Shown here one piece after another: positions 52,275-61,442 of a DNA stretch of 64,000 nucleotides. The stretch is from positions 186,001 through 250,000 of the forward strand of contig CAVQMN010000001.1 of assembly GCA_963713625.1 (NCBI GenBank). Direction: 5' to 3'. The notes under the pieces are model-generated. The model was not told where the DNA came from, searched no databases, and worked only from the letters and a program-made list of their open reading frames with translations. Position 1 is the stretch's first letter. Each line of letters starts with the position of its first letter. This stretch comes from Bog-756 sp963713625. GTDB taxonomy: Bacteria; Actinomycetota; Acidimicrobiia; Acidimicrobiales; RAAP-2. The translations under genes were made by a program, and so were the position numbers.

Positions 52275-53615
52275 TCACGCCCCCGGCGTACCGGCCGGTG
52301 GTGTGACCGGGACGGGGTCCTTCACACTCTTCCCCAGGCAGACGAAGACCTGGTTCCCCTGGCCGAACACGGGCACGAACTTCTTCCCCTGAACCTGGAC
52401 GGTGGCGTCGCACAACGGGTAGACGGTCTGGGTGTGGGCCGTCTCCCAGTTGGTGACCGTCGACACGCCACCGCTGTTGTTGGCGGTGAAGTGGTTGGTG
52501 ATCTTGACCACGTTGGCCTGGGTCAGGTTCTTCCCGGCTTGTTTGATGGCGTCGGCCAACAGGGCGGCGGACTGCCATCCCTGCAGCGAGGTGCCGTTGT
52601 AGGTGAAGGCCGGCTCGTACTTGTCCATGGCCTGGAGGTAGGACTTCATGCCCGGGTAGGTGTTGTCGATCTGTGCCGCTTCATAGGGGACCGTTCCCGA
52701 CAGGCCGACGTACACGCCCTTCATGAGGGTGCTGTACTGGGCCAGCAGCGACCGGTCGTACCCGTTGAACCACAGCTGGGTGATCTTGAGACCGTACTGC
52801 TGGATGGCCCGGGCCATGGTGATGTTGTCGCTCTCCTGCATGCACGACATCACCATGTCGCTGCCCGCCTGCTGCATCCGTTGCACGGCTGACGAGTAGC
52901 TCCCGCCGAGCTGGGCGCCGAGATCCTCGTAGCTCACGTCGTATCCGTTCTGTCGCAGGACGTTGGCCGCGGTCGAGCAGGCGTTGTAGGACGAGGTGAT
53001 GGCCGGCCCGTAGCTGATCACGGCGACCGACTTCGACTTGGTCCGCTTCACGAAGTACGCATCGCCGGCCACGCCCGCCGCGTAGTCCTGGACCGAGTTC
53101 CCGCCTGCGCCGAACAGGTTCGGGGCGTTGGCCCAGTTCCCGCTCACGTTGTAGCCGTAGGTGGGGGTACCGGTCTCGACGAAGTAGTTGGGGGTGAACC
53201 AGTACGACGCCACCATCACGGCGAAGGCATGGTCCTGATCGATCAAGGTGTGGGTCAGCTGGGTGAACTGGCTGGGCTGGCCGCCGTCATCGAGGTTGTA
53301 GGTCAGGTACAACTTCCGCCCGTTGATCCCACCCTGGGCGTTGACCATGTCGAAGTAGGCCTTCACGCCGGGGGCCAGGCCGTCGAAGTCAGCGGCGATG
53401 GATCCGGTGAGGGTGGAGATGGCGCCGACGTTGATGGCGGTCGGTGTCACCCCCGGTGCACTGGTGGCCGTGTTGGTGGCGCTCGTCGATGAGGTGGGTG
53501 CGGACGACGACGTGGTGGGCGTCGTGGACGGAGAAGAGGAGCATCCGGCCATGGCAACGGCGAGTCCCACGGCCAGTACGGTCGGCGCGATCCGATACTT
53601 CCGGTGTTCCCCCAT
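52275..53615 (-). CDS. ABC-type branched-chain-amino-acid-like substrate-binding lipoprotein
   Basis: A 446-residue lipoprotein: MGEHRKYRIAPTVLAVGLAV, lipobox AMAGC near residue 25, then a Ser/Thr linker. The mature fold is Peripla_BP_6-like: INVGAISTLTGSIAADFDGLAPG, YFDMVNAQGGINGRKLYLTYNLDDGG and AVMVASYWFTPNYF. Four to six Cys in the mature chain suggest disulfides. No transporter genes adjoin it; it is the second orphan of this type in the window. GGAGGAAGGG precedes the ATG. Confidence 0.85.
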   Translation of the reverse strand: MGEHRKYRIAPTVLAVGLAVAMAGCSSSPSTTPTTSSSAPTSSTSATNTATSAPGVTPTAINVGAISTLTGSIAADFDGLAPGVKAYFDMVNAQGGINGRKLYLTYNLDDGGQPSQFTQLTHTLIDQDHAFAVMVASYWFTPNYFVETGTPTYGYNVSGNWANAPNLFGAGGNSVQDYAAGVAGDAYFVKRTKSKSVAVISYGPAITSSYNACSTAANVLRQNGYDVSYEDLGAQLGGSYSSAVQRMQQAGSDMVMSCMQESDNITMARAIQQYGLKITQLWFNGYDRSLLAQYSTLMKGVYVGLSGTVPYEAAQIDNTYPGMKSYLQAMDKYEPAFTYNGTSLQGWQSAALLADAIKQAGKNLTQANVVKITNHFTANNSGGVSTVTNWETAHTQTVYPLCDATVQVQGKKFVPVFGQGNQVFVCLGKSVKDPVPVTPPAGTPGA

Positions 53616-53769
53616 GGCCGCCCTTCCTCCCCGATGGTCCGGTCCGCTCGCCACCATATCCCTCGTCACCGGGCCGCGCCCGGGTGCCGCGCCCAGGGCC
53701 GTGGGCATGTGCACCGGCCTCACGGAGAGGGATCCGGCCGACGTGCTCGGTCCGACTCCTCGGCTGCCG

Positions 53770-53775
53770 TACGCT
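53770..53775 (+). promoter_or_regulatory. Leaderless -10 box (TACGCT)
   Basis: TACGCT lies 7 bases before the GTG at 53783 and points to the small Cys-rich gene. Confidence 0.45.
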
Positions 53776-53782
53776 TTCGGGG

Positions 53783-53944
53783 GTGAGGGCGACGGATTCG
53801 GCGGTGTGTGGCGTGTGTGGCCATTCGGGCGGCCATCCTCCCGGCGACCGCTCCGGTCCCGGCGGGACCGGTCGGTACTGCGACACCTGCGACCGCTGCT
53901 GGGCCGAGCGTCAGCGCAGGGACCGTCCGCCGCACCATGGATGA
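53783..53944 (+). CDS. Small Cys-rich (zinc-ribbon-like) protein
   Basis: A 53-codon frame starting GTG and reading VRATDSAVCGVCGHSGGHPP, with a second Cys cluster RYCDTCDRCW. Two CxxC knuckles about 20 residues apart (plus a third Cys three residues on) resemble a zinc ribbon or a tiny ferredoxin-like knuckle. Support: a leaderless-type -10 box in the right place, and Cys spacing unlikely by chance. Against: short, GC-rich, no known homolog. It is divergent from the lipoprotein gene. Confidence 0.5.
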   Translation: MRATDSAVCGVCGHSGGHPPGDRSGPGGTGRYCDTCDRCWAERQRRDRPPHHG

Positions 53945-54153
53945 AACCGGCCTCGGCACACCCGAAGAAGGGAGGGCCCCGGCTCACCCACCCGTCCGTC
54001 CGGGCTGAGGCATCTTGTCGGTCGAGGTCCGCGTGTTCTCCTCGCTCCGACGGCATGATGACGCGACCCCTGAGATGATGGGGGTGGAGCCGTTCGCAGG
54101 CTGCTCCAGGGCCGCGGGGCCGAAAGCCAGGGATCTGTGACCAGGGGAGTTCA

Positions 54154-54522
54154 GTGACCGACGAATTTGATCTGTGGTTCAAACAGACTGCACACCAGAT
54201 CGAGTCGCTGCTGGCCGTCACCAACCTGGCCCAGAACGCCCTGATCGGCGGGACGACGGCGATCAGGTCCTCGGCCGAGGCCATTCGCTCGACCGCGGTC
54301 GACGGTCAGCAGTGGCTGCTCAACCACCCCTGCCCGGACGGGGAGATCGGTGGCCGCTTCCGGGCGCTCTTCGACCGGTACGAGGAGGTCGCCGCCCGGT
54401 TCGAGGAGGGATCCAAGGGGCGAGGCGTGGAGTACGTACCGGGCCTGACCCGCCAGGTCGGCGCCTTGAGCGGGGACCTGGCCGACTTCATCGCCGATAT
54501 CCAGCATCGACTCGGGGGTTGA
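54154..54522 (+). CDS. Hypothetical helical protein
   Basis: A 122-residue acidic protein beginning MTDEFDLWFKQTAHQIESLL, mostly predicted amphipathic helix (RYEEVAARFEEGSKGRG, then DLADFIADIQHRLGG at the end). GTG 54154 has AGGGGAG 6 bases upstream. No family recognised. Confidence 0.7.
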   Translation: MTDEFDLWFKQTAHQIESLLAVTNLAQNALIGGTTAIRSSAEAIRSTAVDGQQWLLNHPCPDGEIGGRFRALFDRYEEVAARFEEGSKGRGVEYVPGLTRQVGALSGDLADFIADIQHRLGG

Positions 54523-54671
54523 CTGCGCCCTGCAGAAGGGGTGCGGCAGGCGGGAACCGTGGGCCGATACCCCGGACGGCCGTCGGAGGCGAGATACCCC
54601 GTCACCGCCGGCCCACAGGGTAGGCTCAGGCTGGATTATCCGACGGTAGGGGCAGTTGGGTTGCGGGGCTG

Positions 54672-55067
54672 GTGCACAATGATCTGATCACCGAGCGACC
54701 TTGGGAGAGGCTGCGGCGTGACCAGTGGGTGCCACAACGGTGGGAAATCGTGGCTGACAGGCTCGACGCCGGCGAGGCGATCCAGTTCGACACCCTGGCC
54801 ATGTGGCGCGAACTCGGTGCCGGCCTCGAGGAACCGGAGGCCGAAGGCTTCCTCGTCCTCACCGACCGCCGTCTCCTGTTCGCGACCCCCACCCACGGTG
54901 TGCGGCTGGATGTGCGTATCTCACGGATCACCAACGCGTGGGTGACCCGCTTGAAGCTCAGGTTGGCCCATCTCGAGGTGGAGACGGGCGACCGACGGGT
55001 TCACGCCTTCTGGACGGCAGCGAAGCCGGCATGGCGGGTGGTCGGCGCCGTTCACGGGGGTACCTGA
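54672..55067 (+). CDS. Hypothetical protein with PH/GRAM-like pattern
   Basis: A 131-residue protein. The centre reads EGFLVLTDRRLLFATPTHGVRLD then ITNAWVTRLKLRLAHLEVE, the alternating strands of bacterial PH or GRAM-like domains (LTDRRLLF is a common signature). No membrane segment. GTG at 54672. Function unknown; such domains often bind lipids or proteins. Confidence 0.6.
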   Translation: MHNDLITERPWERLRRDQWVPQRWEIVADRLDAGEAIQFDTLAMWRELGAGLEEPEAEGFLVLTDRRLLFATPTHGVRLDVRISRITNAWVTRLKLRLAHLEVETGDRRVHAFWTAAKPAWRVVGAVHGGT

Positions 55068-55229
55068 CCACTCTGGCCTGGGAGGGGACCGACCGGCGGC
55101 GAGGGCTGAGGGACCGCCCGAGCCCGAGCGGTTGGCCGGGCAGCCCGAGCGCCTCCACTAACCTCTGCCCCACGGTGTCACCCCGGCCGGGCATTGCGGG
55201 GCAGCGACGATGCAGAGGGTCGATCAACG

Positions 55230-55715
55230 ATGCCAGGTCATGAGCGACGAGCCGGGGACGCAATCGTCCTTCCTGTGTTCCTCAGAGGTGACCGGTGCTC
55301 GATCGAACAGTCTGACGGCGAGATCGTCGGATTCGGGTACAAGCCCTTCCTCGACGAGGCCAGAACGGTCGAGCTCGTCGAGGACGACCGGGCTCCGGTG
55401 TTGCCCGGCGTCTTCTACACCAAGGTGTCAGGCGTGTCCTTTCATGACGACGTCCTCCAGCTTCCCCATTTTGCCGCGGGGGCCGAGATCGAGATCAGGC
55501 AGGAACCGGCCAATCGGTCCGACCAGAGTGCGCTCGGCGTCTTCGGCGGTGGTCAGCGGGTGGGATACGTCCCCGTCCCGATCGCCGAGATGCTGGCGCC
55601 GTCGGGAACGAGAGCGGGGCATGGCCTCGTCCTGATGGAGTGGTCGACGAACGGTGTGCGGAACGGGATCTCCGTCCTCGGCTCCATGCACGTGGAATTG
55701 GCGGTTTCGACCTGA
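55230..55715 (+). CDS. Stand-alone HIRAN-domain protein
   Basis: A 161-residue protein. From about residue 60 it shows the HIRAN pattern: KVSGVSFHDDVLQLPHFAAGA, EIEIRQEPANRSDQSALGVF and QRVGYVPVPIAEML. HIRAN domains bind single-stranded 3-prime DNA ends and are usually fused to SNF2 helicases (HLTF/Rad5); here the protein is short and alone. ATG 55230 (MPGHERRAGDAIVLPVF) is preferred over a TTG at 55194. A role in damage recognition is only suggested by the domain. Confidence 0.7.
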   Translation: MPGHERRAGDAIVLPVFLRGDRCSIEQSDGEIVGFGYKPFLDEARTVELVEDDRAPVLPGVFYTKVSGVSFHDDVLQLPHFAAGAEIEIRQEPANRSDQSALGVFGGGQRVGYVPVPIAEMLAPSGTRAGHGLVLMEWSTNGVRNGISVLGSMHVELAVST

Positions 55716-55822
55716 GCCCGGGCGGAGTCATCCTGACCCGGTCGACCCCGACCCGTTCGGACCCGGTACCCTTCCCGGTCTGGGAAATTCCGCCTTCCGT
55801 CCGCTATCGAGGGCACAGTCCC

Positions 55823-55898
55823 GGGGCAGTAGCTCAGTGGTCAGAGCAGGGGACTCATAATCCCTCGGTCGCAGGTTCGATCCCTGCCTGCCCCACCA
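55823..55898 (+). tRNA. tRNA with CAT anticodon (Ile2 or elongator Met)
   Basis: Cloverleaf: acceptor GGGGCAG/CTGCCCC, D arm TAGCTCAGTGGTCAGAGC, anticodon CAT at 55856-55858 in loop CTCATAA, T arm GCAGG-TTCGATC-CCTGC, discriminator A and encoded CCA (55896-55898). The GACTCATAATC..TCGGTCG middle is close to bacterial tRNA-Ile2, whose C34 is converted to lysidine, so Ile(CAT) is somewhat more likely than Met. Confidence 0.9.
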
Positions 55899-55914
55899 AA
55901 TCTTGTGATGTTTC

Positions 55915-55961
55915 GGGTGATCCTGGACAAATCAGTTCCGGGTGATCCTTGACACAGTTCC
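55915..55961. repeat. Imperfect direct repeat just after the tRNA
   Basis: GGGTGATCCTGGACAAATCAGTTCC (25 bases, split as GGGTGATCCTGGACA and AATCAGTTCC) is followed directly by a 22-base version with TTGACA and CAGTTCC. Such paired ends resemble the multiple terminal repeats of some insertion sequences, but no transposase is nearby. Confidence 0.5.
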
Positions 55962-56043
55962 GCTAGTCGCTTGACATCGCGGCCCGCGTTCTTCGCGCTC
56001 CGATGCATTTGCTTCACGGGAAAACCTCCGCTTCCGTGAGGAA

Positions 56044-57651
56044 TCAGCCCGATGAGGTCGTACCCGGTGTTGCCTTCGGAGCGCCCGGGAGGGTCACCTG
56101 GTGCACGCCCGCCGGTGGCCGCCACGAATAGGCGGTGACGCCGGCGGCGTCGACCAGCGAACGGGCGCCCAGCACGTTGCGGACATAGGCGGAGGCGGCC
56201 TGGTCGTCGGCAGGAGTGGCGAACGGCACCGTATTCTCGTTGACGGGATCGAAGACGAAGACCACTGGCCGCCCCGTCACCGGATAGGTCCGGCCGGGTA
56301 CGTAGAAGTAGACGGGTTGTCGGCCGGAGAACCGACCCATCACCCCGATCGTCACCACGACCTGGGCCCCCGGTGGGGTGACGGCGAGCGCCTTGCGCAG
56401 CTGCGTCGCCTGCGCAGCTCCCACCATCGAGATTCCGTAGCGGATGCTCCCCGGTGAGGTGGAGAACCCGTAGGCCAACGCGATGGCGGTCACGATGACG
56501 GCAACGACCAGGGCGGGAACCCAGCCCCAGTTGATGCGCTGGGCCATCCAGACGAGCGCGATCACCGTGCCGAGAAGGAGGAAGGGGAACACCGCGAAGT
56601 TCTGGAACGGCTGGAGGATGAACTCGTACTGCGAGTTCAGCGCGTCCAGGACCAGGACGGTCGCCGGCACGCCGAACCCCCATCCGGTGGCCAGGCCGAT
56701 GACGCCCACCGGCTTGATCAGGAGCCACATGTAGTGGAGACGGGCGTGGAGCTGATCGAACACCCGCGATGGGTGGCTGATCATCCCGATGAGGATCAGG
56801 GCCACCCCTCCACCGGCCGGGAGGGTGTTCCGGCCGGCCAAGTAGGCGTAGTAGTTGAGGGCCGAGCCGGCGTTGGCCCCCACCACGGTGATGAGCCCGA
56901 GCCATCCCACACCGGCGACCAACAACAAGAGCCCAGACCTGCGGGTCGACGAGCCGGCCAGCAGGGCGGAGATCCCCAGGCCGACGACCATGATGGCGGC
57001 GAAAGAACCGCACAACAGGACCACCGCCACCCAGATCCACGCCCGCCAGAGCCGACCGAGCCAGAGGTCCCGCCCGGCCAGGACGAGGAAGAGCGTGGAG
57101 ATCGGTTCGATGTGAAAGTCGAACAGCAACGTCTGATAGACGGCGGGGTTCGCCACGATGACCGTCAGCACGGTGACGGCGACCGCCAGCGCCACACCCC
57201 ATCCGACCTTGCGTCGCTCGAGGTACTCAACGATCCACAGGTAGATGACGAACCCGCCGGCGGCGACGGCGAGGTCCTGGACCCACAACAGGACCACCGG
57301 TTGGGGGTCGATCAGGTGGAGCAGGGCCAGCGGCCAGACGATCAATTCGAAGTCGTTCCGGACGAACGGGACGTGGTCGAGCCAGATGGTGTCGAACGGA
57401 TTCAGGTGGCCCTGGCCTATCAGGGTCCATGCCTGGTTGTATGAAGCGAAATCGGCGGTGAGGTTGGCCCGGTGGTACAGCGTCGTCGAGAACGCGACCA
57501 GTCCGATGAGCCACAGTACGGACACGGTCAGCCCGCCAGCCCGGAGTACGAACCGGAAGCGCGGCGACCACGCCCGCGCCGTACTGGCCGCGGTCGCCTG
57601 CCGGGTGTGGGCGTGACGGCGCCGTGCTCCCGCACTGGCGACCCCGACCAT
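56044..57651 (-). CDS. DUF2079 multi-pass membrane protein
   Basis: About 535 residues with roughly 10-12 hydrophobic spans (for example VSVLWLIGLVAFSTTLYHRA, VVLLCGSFAAIMVVGLGISALL). FDLGIFDQ-like opening DFASYNQAWTLIGQGHLNPFDT and LLFDFHIEPISTLFLVLAG are typical of the DUF2079 family, a GT-C-like group. A lumenal carboxyl domain (VTIGVMGRFSGRQPVYFYVP) follows. ATG 57651 is a moderate choice; the frame is open to 57879. It lies downstream of a second GT-C-like gene on the same strand. Substrate unknown. Confidence 0.75.
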   Translation of the reverse strand: MVGVASAGARRRHAHTRQATAASTARAWSPRFRFVLRAGGLTVSVLWLIGLVAFSTTLYHRANLTADFASYNQAWTLIGQGHLNPFDTIWLDHVPFVRNDFELIVWPLALLHLIDPQPVVLLWVQDLAVAAGGFVIYLWIVEYLERRKVGWGVALAVAVTVLTVIVANPAVYQTLLFDFHIEPISTLFLVLAGRDLWLGRLWRAWIWVAVVLLCGSFAAIMVVGLGISALLAGSSTRRSGLLLLVAGVGWLGLITVVGANAGSALNYYAYLAGRNTLPAGGGVALILIGMISHPSRVFDQLHARLHYMWLLIKPVGVIGLATGWGFGVPATVLVLDALNSQYEFILQPFQNFAVFPFLLLGTVIALVWMAQRINWGWVPALVVAVIVTAIALAYGFSTSPGSIRYGISMVGAAQATQLRKALAVTPPGAQVVVTIGVMGRFSGRQPVYFYVPGRTYPVTGRPVVFVFDPVNENTVPFATPADDQAASAYVRNVLGARSLVDAAGVTAYSWRPPAGVHQVTLPGAPKATPGTTSSG

Positions 57652-57985
57652 GGTCACCGGTGCGGCCGCCTGACGCCGGATGCGGTCACCGACGGTGGGG
57701 CCTGCACCGGATCGGCGACCGCGGTGCGTCGTGCGGAAGGCATGGGCAGAACCTAGTCGGCACCCTCGGGGATGGTGGGTTTCGGTGTCCGGCGGTGGAC
57801 GGTGTGCCGGCATGGACGGGGCGAGATCGCCTGCTCCTCGGGCGATGGGGTTTCGCGTGTCGATGTCGGGGAGAAGCAACTGAGTGGTCCCCGCATGGCG
57901 ACCACTCCACCATCGCTGCTGCCGGCAACACGAGTTGAGGCTTCACGAAGGACCAGGCTGTCGGGGTCCCCGGGGTCGTCGGCGT

Positions 57986-59986
57986 TTATGCCTTCGCCGA
58001 ACCGGGCCAGTCGGCCCAGACGGAGAAATTTCCTGCGACAGCCTTTGGAGGGCCGAGGACGGCGGTGAGTAATTCGGTCACCGCTCCACTTCCCGGCAAG
58101 GACCGGTCCACGATGACCACGCGGATGTCGTACCGGGACAGCGTTGCACGTGTGGTGCCCAGCAGCTTTCGGTCGATGACCGGCGGGGTGCTCCGGCCGT
58201 CGAGGCCCTCTTCTGTGGACAAGAAGTTCTCCAGGTCGGGAGGATTCATAGGACTCGGAGAAGCCGATTTCCCGCCACCGGTCGTCGGGTGATAGGCGTA
58301 CCCCCCGATGAGGCGGAATCGGAAGCCGTCTTCCGCCTGCCAAAGCATCGGCACGGTGAGGAAGTCCGTGTCGTAGGGATAGGTGATCGCGATGGGATCA
58401 CCAGGCGGAATGGCCTGCTGAATTTTCGTGGGGAGCACACTGGCTGTGGTTCTCGCATATGGCCACATGGGTAACTGGGTGGCGATAAGCACGAGAAGTG
58501 TCACGCCGACCAGGACGGCCGCCTTCCGATCACGGTGCCGATGTCCCACTGACATATCGGGACGGCCTCGAGCAGATGACCGGTGGATGTCATCAAGTCC
58601 GAATGCGACGACCGCGGCGAGGCAGGCAGCCACTGAGAATCCCACTCGACTCGGCAGGACGTTGTTCAGCAACGGCACGTGATCCAGAAGAGCGAACGGA
58701 AGGGGGAACTGGATCAGCCGTCCGTTGACGGCGAGGTGCGTTCCGATGGTGAGAACTGCGGTCCCGAAGAGGAGGGCCACGGCCAACTGGGTCCGAGGAC
58801 TCCGACGAGACCGCCAGGCCAAGTACCCGGTGATGATGAGCAGTGGCACACCGATGTAGCCGCCGGCCTCAGTGGGATTGCTTCCTCCGACCAGGCGGAT
58901 GCCAATCGAGCGCATGCCCAGGGACACCTTTTGCAGCGGTCCCGGGACGATGAAGCTGAACAGGTCGTTGTGGATGGCGTTGGTCACCGGAAACGTCGGC
59001 CCGGTGAAGTGCTGCGGCCCGGCCGTCATCATCCAGATCGGATAGGCCAGCAGCACCGCCGTCACCGCAACGGCAATGCCCACGGGTACGGCGGCGGTAC
59101 GTGCCAGCTGCCGTGTCCACGTCGGATGGCGGGCGCACACGAAGATCACGGCCAACACGGTGACGACGATCACGATGGCGAGCACCTCTTGGGAAATGAG
59201 GTACTGGATCGACACGAGAAGACCCAGCTGGACACCGAGTCGTCGGCGTGATCCACGGTGCTGCAGAATGGACGTGACCGTCAGTGCGATCAACGGCGGC
59301 ACGGGCAGGAAGATCAGTTCCGGGTGGTCGACACCCTGCCCGACCATGTAGGGCGAGAAGCCGTAGATCAGGCCGCCGAGGACCGCCACGGGGTCCCAGA
59401 TCTGCCACCGACGGAAGACCGCGAACGCGGAAAAGGCGGAGATGGGCATGGCCACCACCATGAACAGGTTGCCGATGACCAGCGGACTGAGCACAAGGGC
59501 GAACGGTGCACTGAGTAGTCCGAGGAAGGGACTTGCCGTGTTCTCGGCCAGATTCACACCGTTCGGCACCATCATGGCGTTCGTGAAAAACGGGTTGATT
59601 CCGTGACTGATGGCGTGCGGGAACCAGGCAATGAACCAGACGGACTGCGTGAAGTCTCCGTTCACGCTGAAGAGATGATCCGAGATTCCCGGGATAACCG
59701 GCCAGTAGGCGATCACTCCGATCAGGAGATAGACCAAGGCCACCACTGTTGGCCGCAGCCGTCGCTGATCGGAGACCAGGGGCGTGACGGTACTCCGTTT
59801 CGTGATCCACCCACGCCGAACCCGCGGGTTGGTGTTGCCCGGGTCGTCGACGCCCGGACTCGGCGGGTGCGGGGGCGACGACTGAGGTTGGGGGGCGGTA
59901 GGTGGTGCACCCCCTTGGCCGGGGTTCGACCATGACGCGGGCCCCGGCGGGGGGGCCGAACTCTTCGATGGTGAAGAGCTCGTCAC
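57986..59986 (-). CDS. Multi-pass GT-C-like membrane protein
   Basis: A 666-residue integral membrane protein, Pro/Ser-rich for about 60 residues, then many spans (VVALVYLLIGVIAYWPVI, LFMVVAMPISAFSAFAVF, VLAIVIVVTVLAVIFVC). The first loop has SVNGDFTQSVWFIAWFPHAI with an acidic residue where GT-C enzymes hold the catalytic Asp. A soluble carboxyl part is present. It probably uses a polyprenyl-phosphate sugar, by analogy with the fold only. GTG at 59986; no Shine-Dalgarno seen. Codon use and GC here are a little lower than in the rest of the window. Confidence 0.7.
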   Translation of the reverse strand: MTSSSPSKSSAPPPGPASWSNPGQGGAPPTAPQPQSSPPHPPSPGVDDPGNTNPRVRRGWITKRSTVTPLVSDQRRLRPTVVALVYLLIGVIAYWPVIPGISDHLFSVNGDFTQSVWFIAWFPHAISHGINPFFTNAMMVPNGVNLAENTASPFLGLLSAPFALVLSPLVIGNLFMVVAMPISAFSAFAVFRRWQIWDPVAVLGGLIYGFSPYMVGQGVDHPELIFLPVPPLIALTVTSILQHRGSRRRLGVQLGLLVSIQYLISQEVLAIVIVVTVLAVIFVCARHPTWTRQLARTAAVPVGIAVAVTAVLLAYPIWMMTAGPQHFTGPTFPVTNAIHNDLFSFIVPGPLQKVSLGMRSIGIRLVGGSNPTEAGGYIGVPLLIITGYLAWRSRRSPRTQLAVALLFGTAVLTIGTHLAVNGRLIQFPLPFALLDHVPLLNNVLPSRVGFSVAACLAAVVAFGLDDIHRSSARGRPDMSVGHRHRDRKAAVLVGVTLLVLIATQLPMWPYARTTASVLPTKIQQAIPPGDPIAITYPYDTDFLTVPMLWQAEDGFRFRLIGGYAYHPTTGGGKSASPSPMNPPDLENFLSTEEGLDGRSTPPVIDRKLLGTTRATLSRYDIRVVIVDRSLPGSGAVTELLTAVLGPPKAVAGNFSVWADWPGSAKA

Positions 59987-60314
59987 GCAATCGCCCGTCG
60001 GAGAGCTCGAGAAAGGGCGACACCGGTCACCGGCCGGGATCGACGCTCCGAGATCCCGAAGCCGTCGGTCAGGGCAGCTGAGGCCCGCGGGCGACGCTCC
60101 GGGGTGATCAACAATTCCCTTTGGCCGACCCGCTCGGCATGTTCAAGGACGTGATGCTCCCTGGACGATGAATTGTGAGCGCCTCGGATGTTCCCGTGCG
60201 TGTCCTCGGCGTCCCGGGCCGACCCTTCTCCCGTGGTTCACGATTGTTCTGCCCGCGCTCCGGGTGCGATTCATACCTCGAAGATTACGCCCAACCGGAA
60301 GTGGCTCCTTGGGT
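59987..60314. other. Intergenic gap without recognisable gene
   Basis: 328 bases between two minus-strand membrane-protein genes. The part near 60100-60310 is more AT-rich than its surroundings and may hold the promoter of the GT-C-like gene, but no clear hexamer pair, repeat or RNA structure could be picked out. Confidence 0.4.
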
Positions 60315-61442
60315 CTACCGCTCGAGTCTTGCTGTCACCTTCCACGATCGCCAGGAGGCGACGGCCCCGGACGTCGACGCAGCCGCGGCGACGACCAGGG
60401 TCAGTGCTCCGGCCAACCACAGATGGCCCCACGACGTCGTCACCATGGTTGTCCCCGGACCGCGTGGAGCGCGCTGCCCGTCCAGGGCGACTGCCGAAAC
60501 CAGCCCGGCGCCGGCCATCACGGAGAGCAGAACCGACACGACGGGGCTCACGATCCTGCCCAACCGGAGTCCCTCCAGCGATGGTCGGGTGGCGCCGACA
60601 AGAACGATCAAGGACGCGAACGTCACGAGCCACCCGACGCCCAGGGCGGTGGCGGCACCGATGAGGAGACCGTGGGCCAGCCCGGGGTGTCCGTTGAGGG
60701 GAACGTCGACACCCCGGCTGTCCAAGTATTGGTGAGGCCCGACCACTTCCGAGGCGATCCAAGCGAGACCGGCCAGGGCGCCCATCACGAGGGGGATCGG
60801 GGCGAGGCGGTTCAACACCCGATCACGAACGTCGTCCTGTTTCACGCGACGGGACAGGGTGGCGGTGCCCCAGAGGCTGAAGCCCAGTGCGACCAGGGCG
60901 AAGAGCGCCGTCGCCCCCGCGGCAACGGCGGAGGCGACGAGGCCGGCGCAGAGCGCCACCCAGAAGGCGGTGCGGCCCGCCCGGTACCCGCCGGCGGGGC
61001 GTCGCCCGGTCCCGCGGGCCAACATGACGTAGGCGCCGACGAGCACCCCCGTGACCAGCAGGCCGGCAAAGGCCAGGACGCCGAACGCGGCGGAGGCGAC
61101 ATGCCCCGGGCCGGTGAGCAGGCCCGAGGGGACCAGAGGCACTCCGTCCCGCTGTCCCTGTCTGAAGGTGAGGAAGAAGAGGGGGAGCACGACGAAGGCG
61201 GGCACGGTGGTGAAGATGGTCCAGGCACGCGTTCTCCTGGCCCAGAGCGGGAACTGCCTGGGTGTGGTCGTGCCGCGGATGCGGGTACGAATTGCGCCGA
61301 TGAAGAGTCCCGCCGCCACCCGGAACGGCGAATGCCCGCCGGCGATTGCATCCGAGGACACCGCCCGGACCTCTTCGCCATAGCGTGCCCGCCACCACGC
61401 CGGATAGATGCCGATGGCCACCTCGATCCATCTCGTCCTCAC
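60315..61442 (-). CDS. PadR-associated multi-pass membrane protein
   Basis: A 375-residue protein with about eight to nine hydrophobic spans. The start IEVAIGIYPAWWRARYGEEVRA is the YPxxWRxRYGxE motif found in membrane proteins encoded next to PadR regulators. The GTG overlaps the PadR stop (GTGA), so the two are co-translated. No transporter or enzyme motif. PadR-linked membrane proteins are often envelope-stress or drug-responsive; here this is inference. Confidence 0.72.
   Translation of the reverse strand: MRTRWIEVAIGIYPAWWRARYGEEVRAVSSDAIAGGHSPFRVAAGLFIGAIRTRIRGTTTPRQFPLWARRTRAWTIFTTVPAFVVLPLFFLTFRQGQRDGVPLVPSGLLTGPGHVASAAFGVLAFAGLLVTGVLVGAYVMLARGTGRRPAGGYRAGRTAFWVALCAGLVASAVAAGATALFALVALGFSLWGTATLSRRVKQDDVRDRVLNRLAPIPLVMGALAGLAWIASEVVGPHQYLDSRGVDVPLNGHPGLAHGLLIGAATALGVGWLVTFASLIVLVGATRPSLEGLRLGRIVSPVVSVLLSVMAGAGLVSAVALDGQRAPRGPGTTMVTTSWGHLWLAGALTLVVAAAASTSGAVASWRSWKVTARLER

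Noticed and set aside
55823..55961. tRNA as an integrated genomic island boundary
   Set aside because: No integrase and no second copy of the tRNA end were seen within the window; only the repeat pair is reported.
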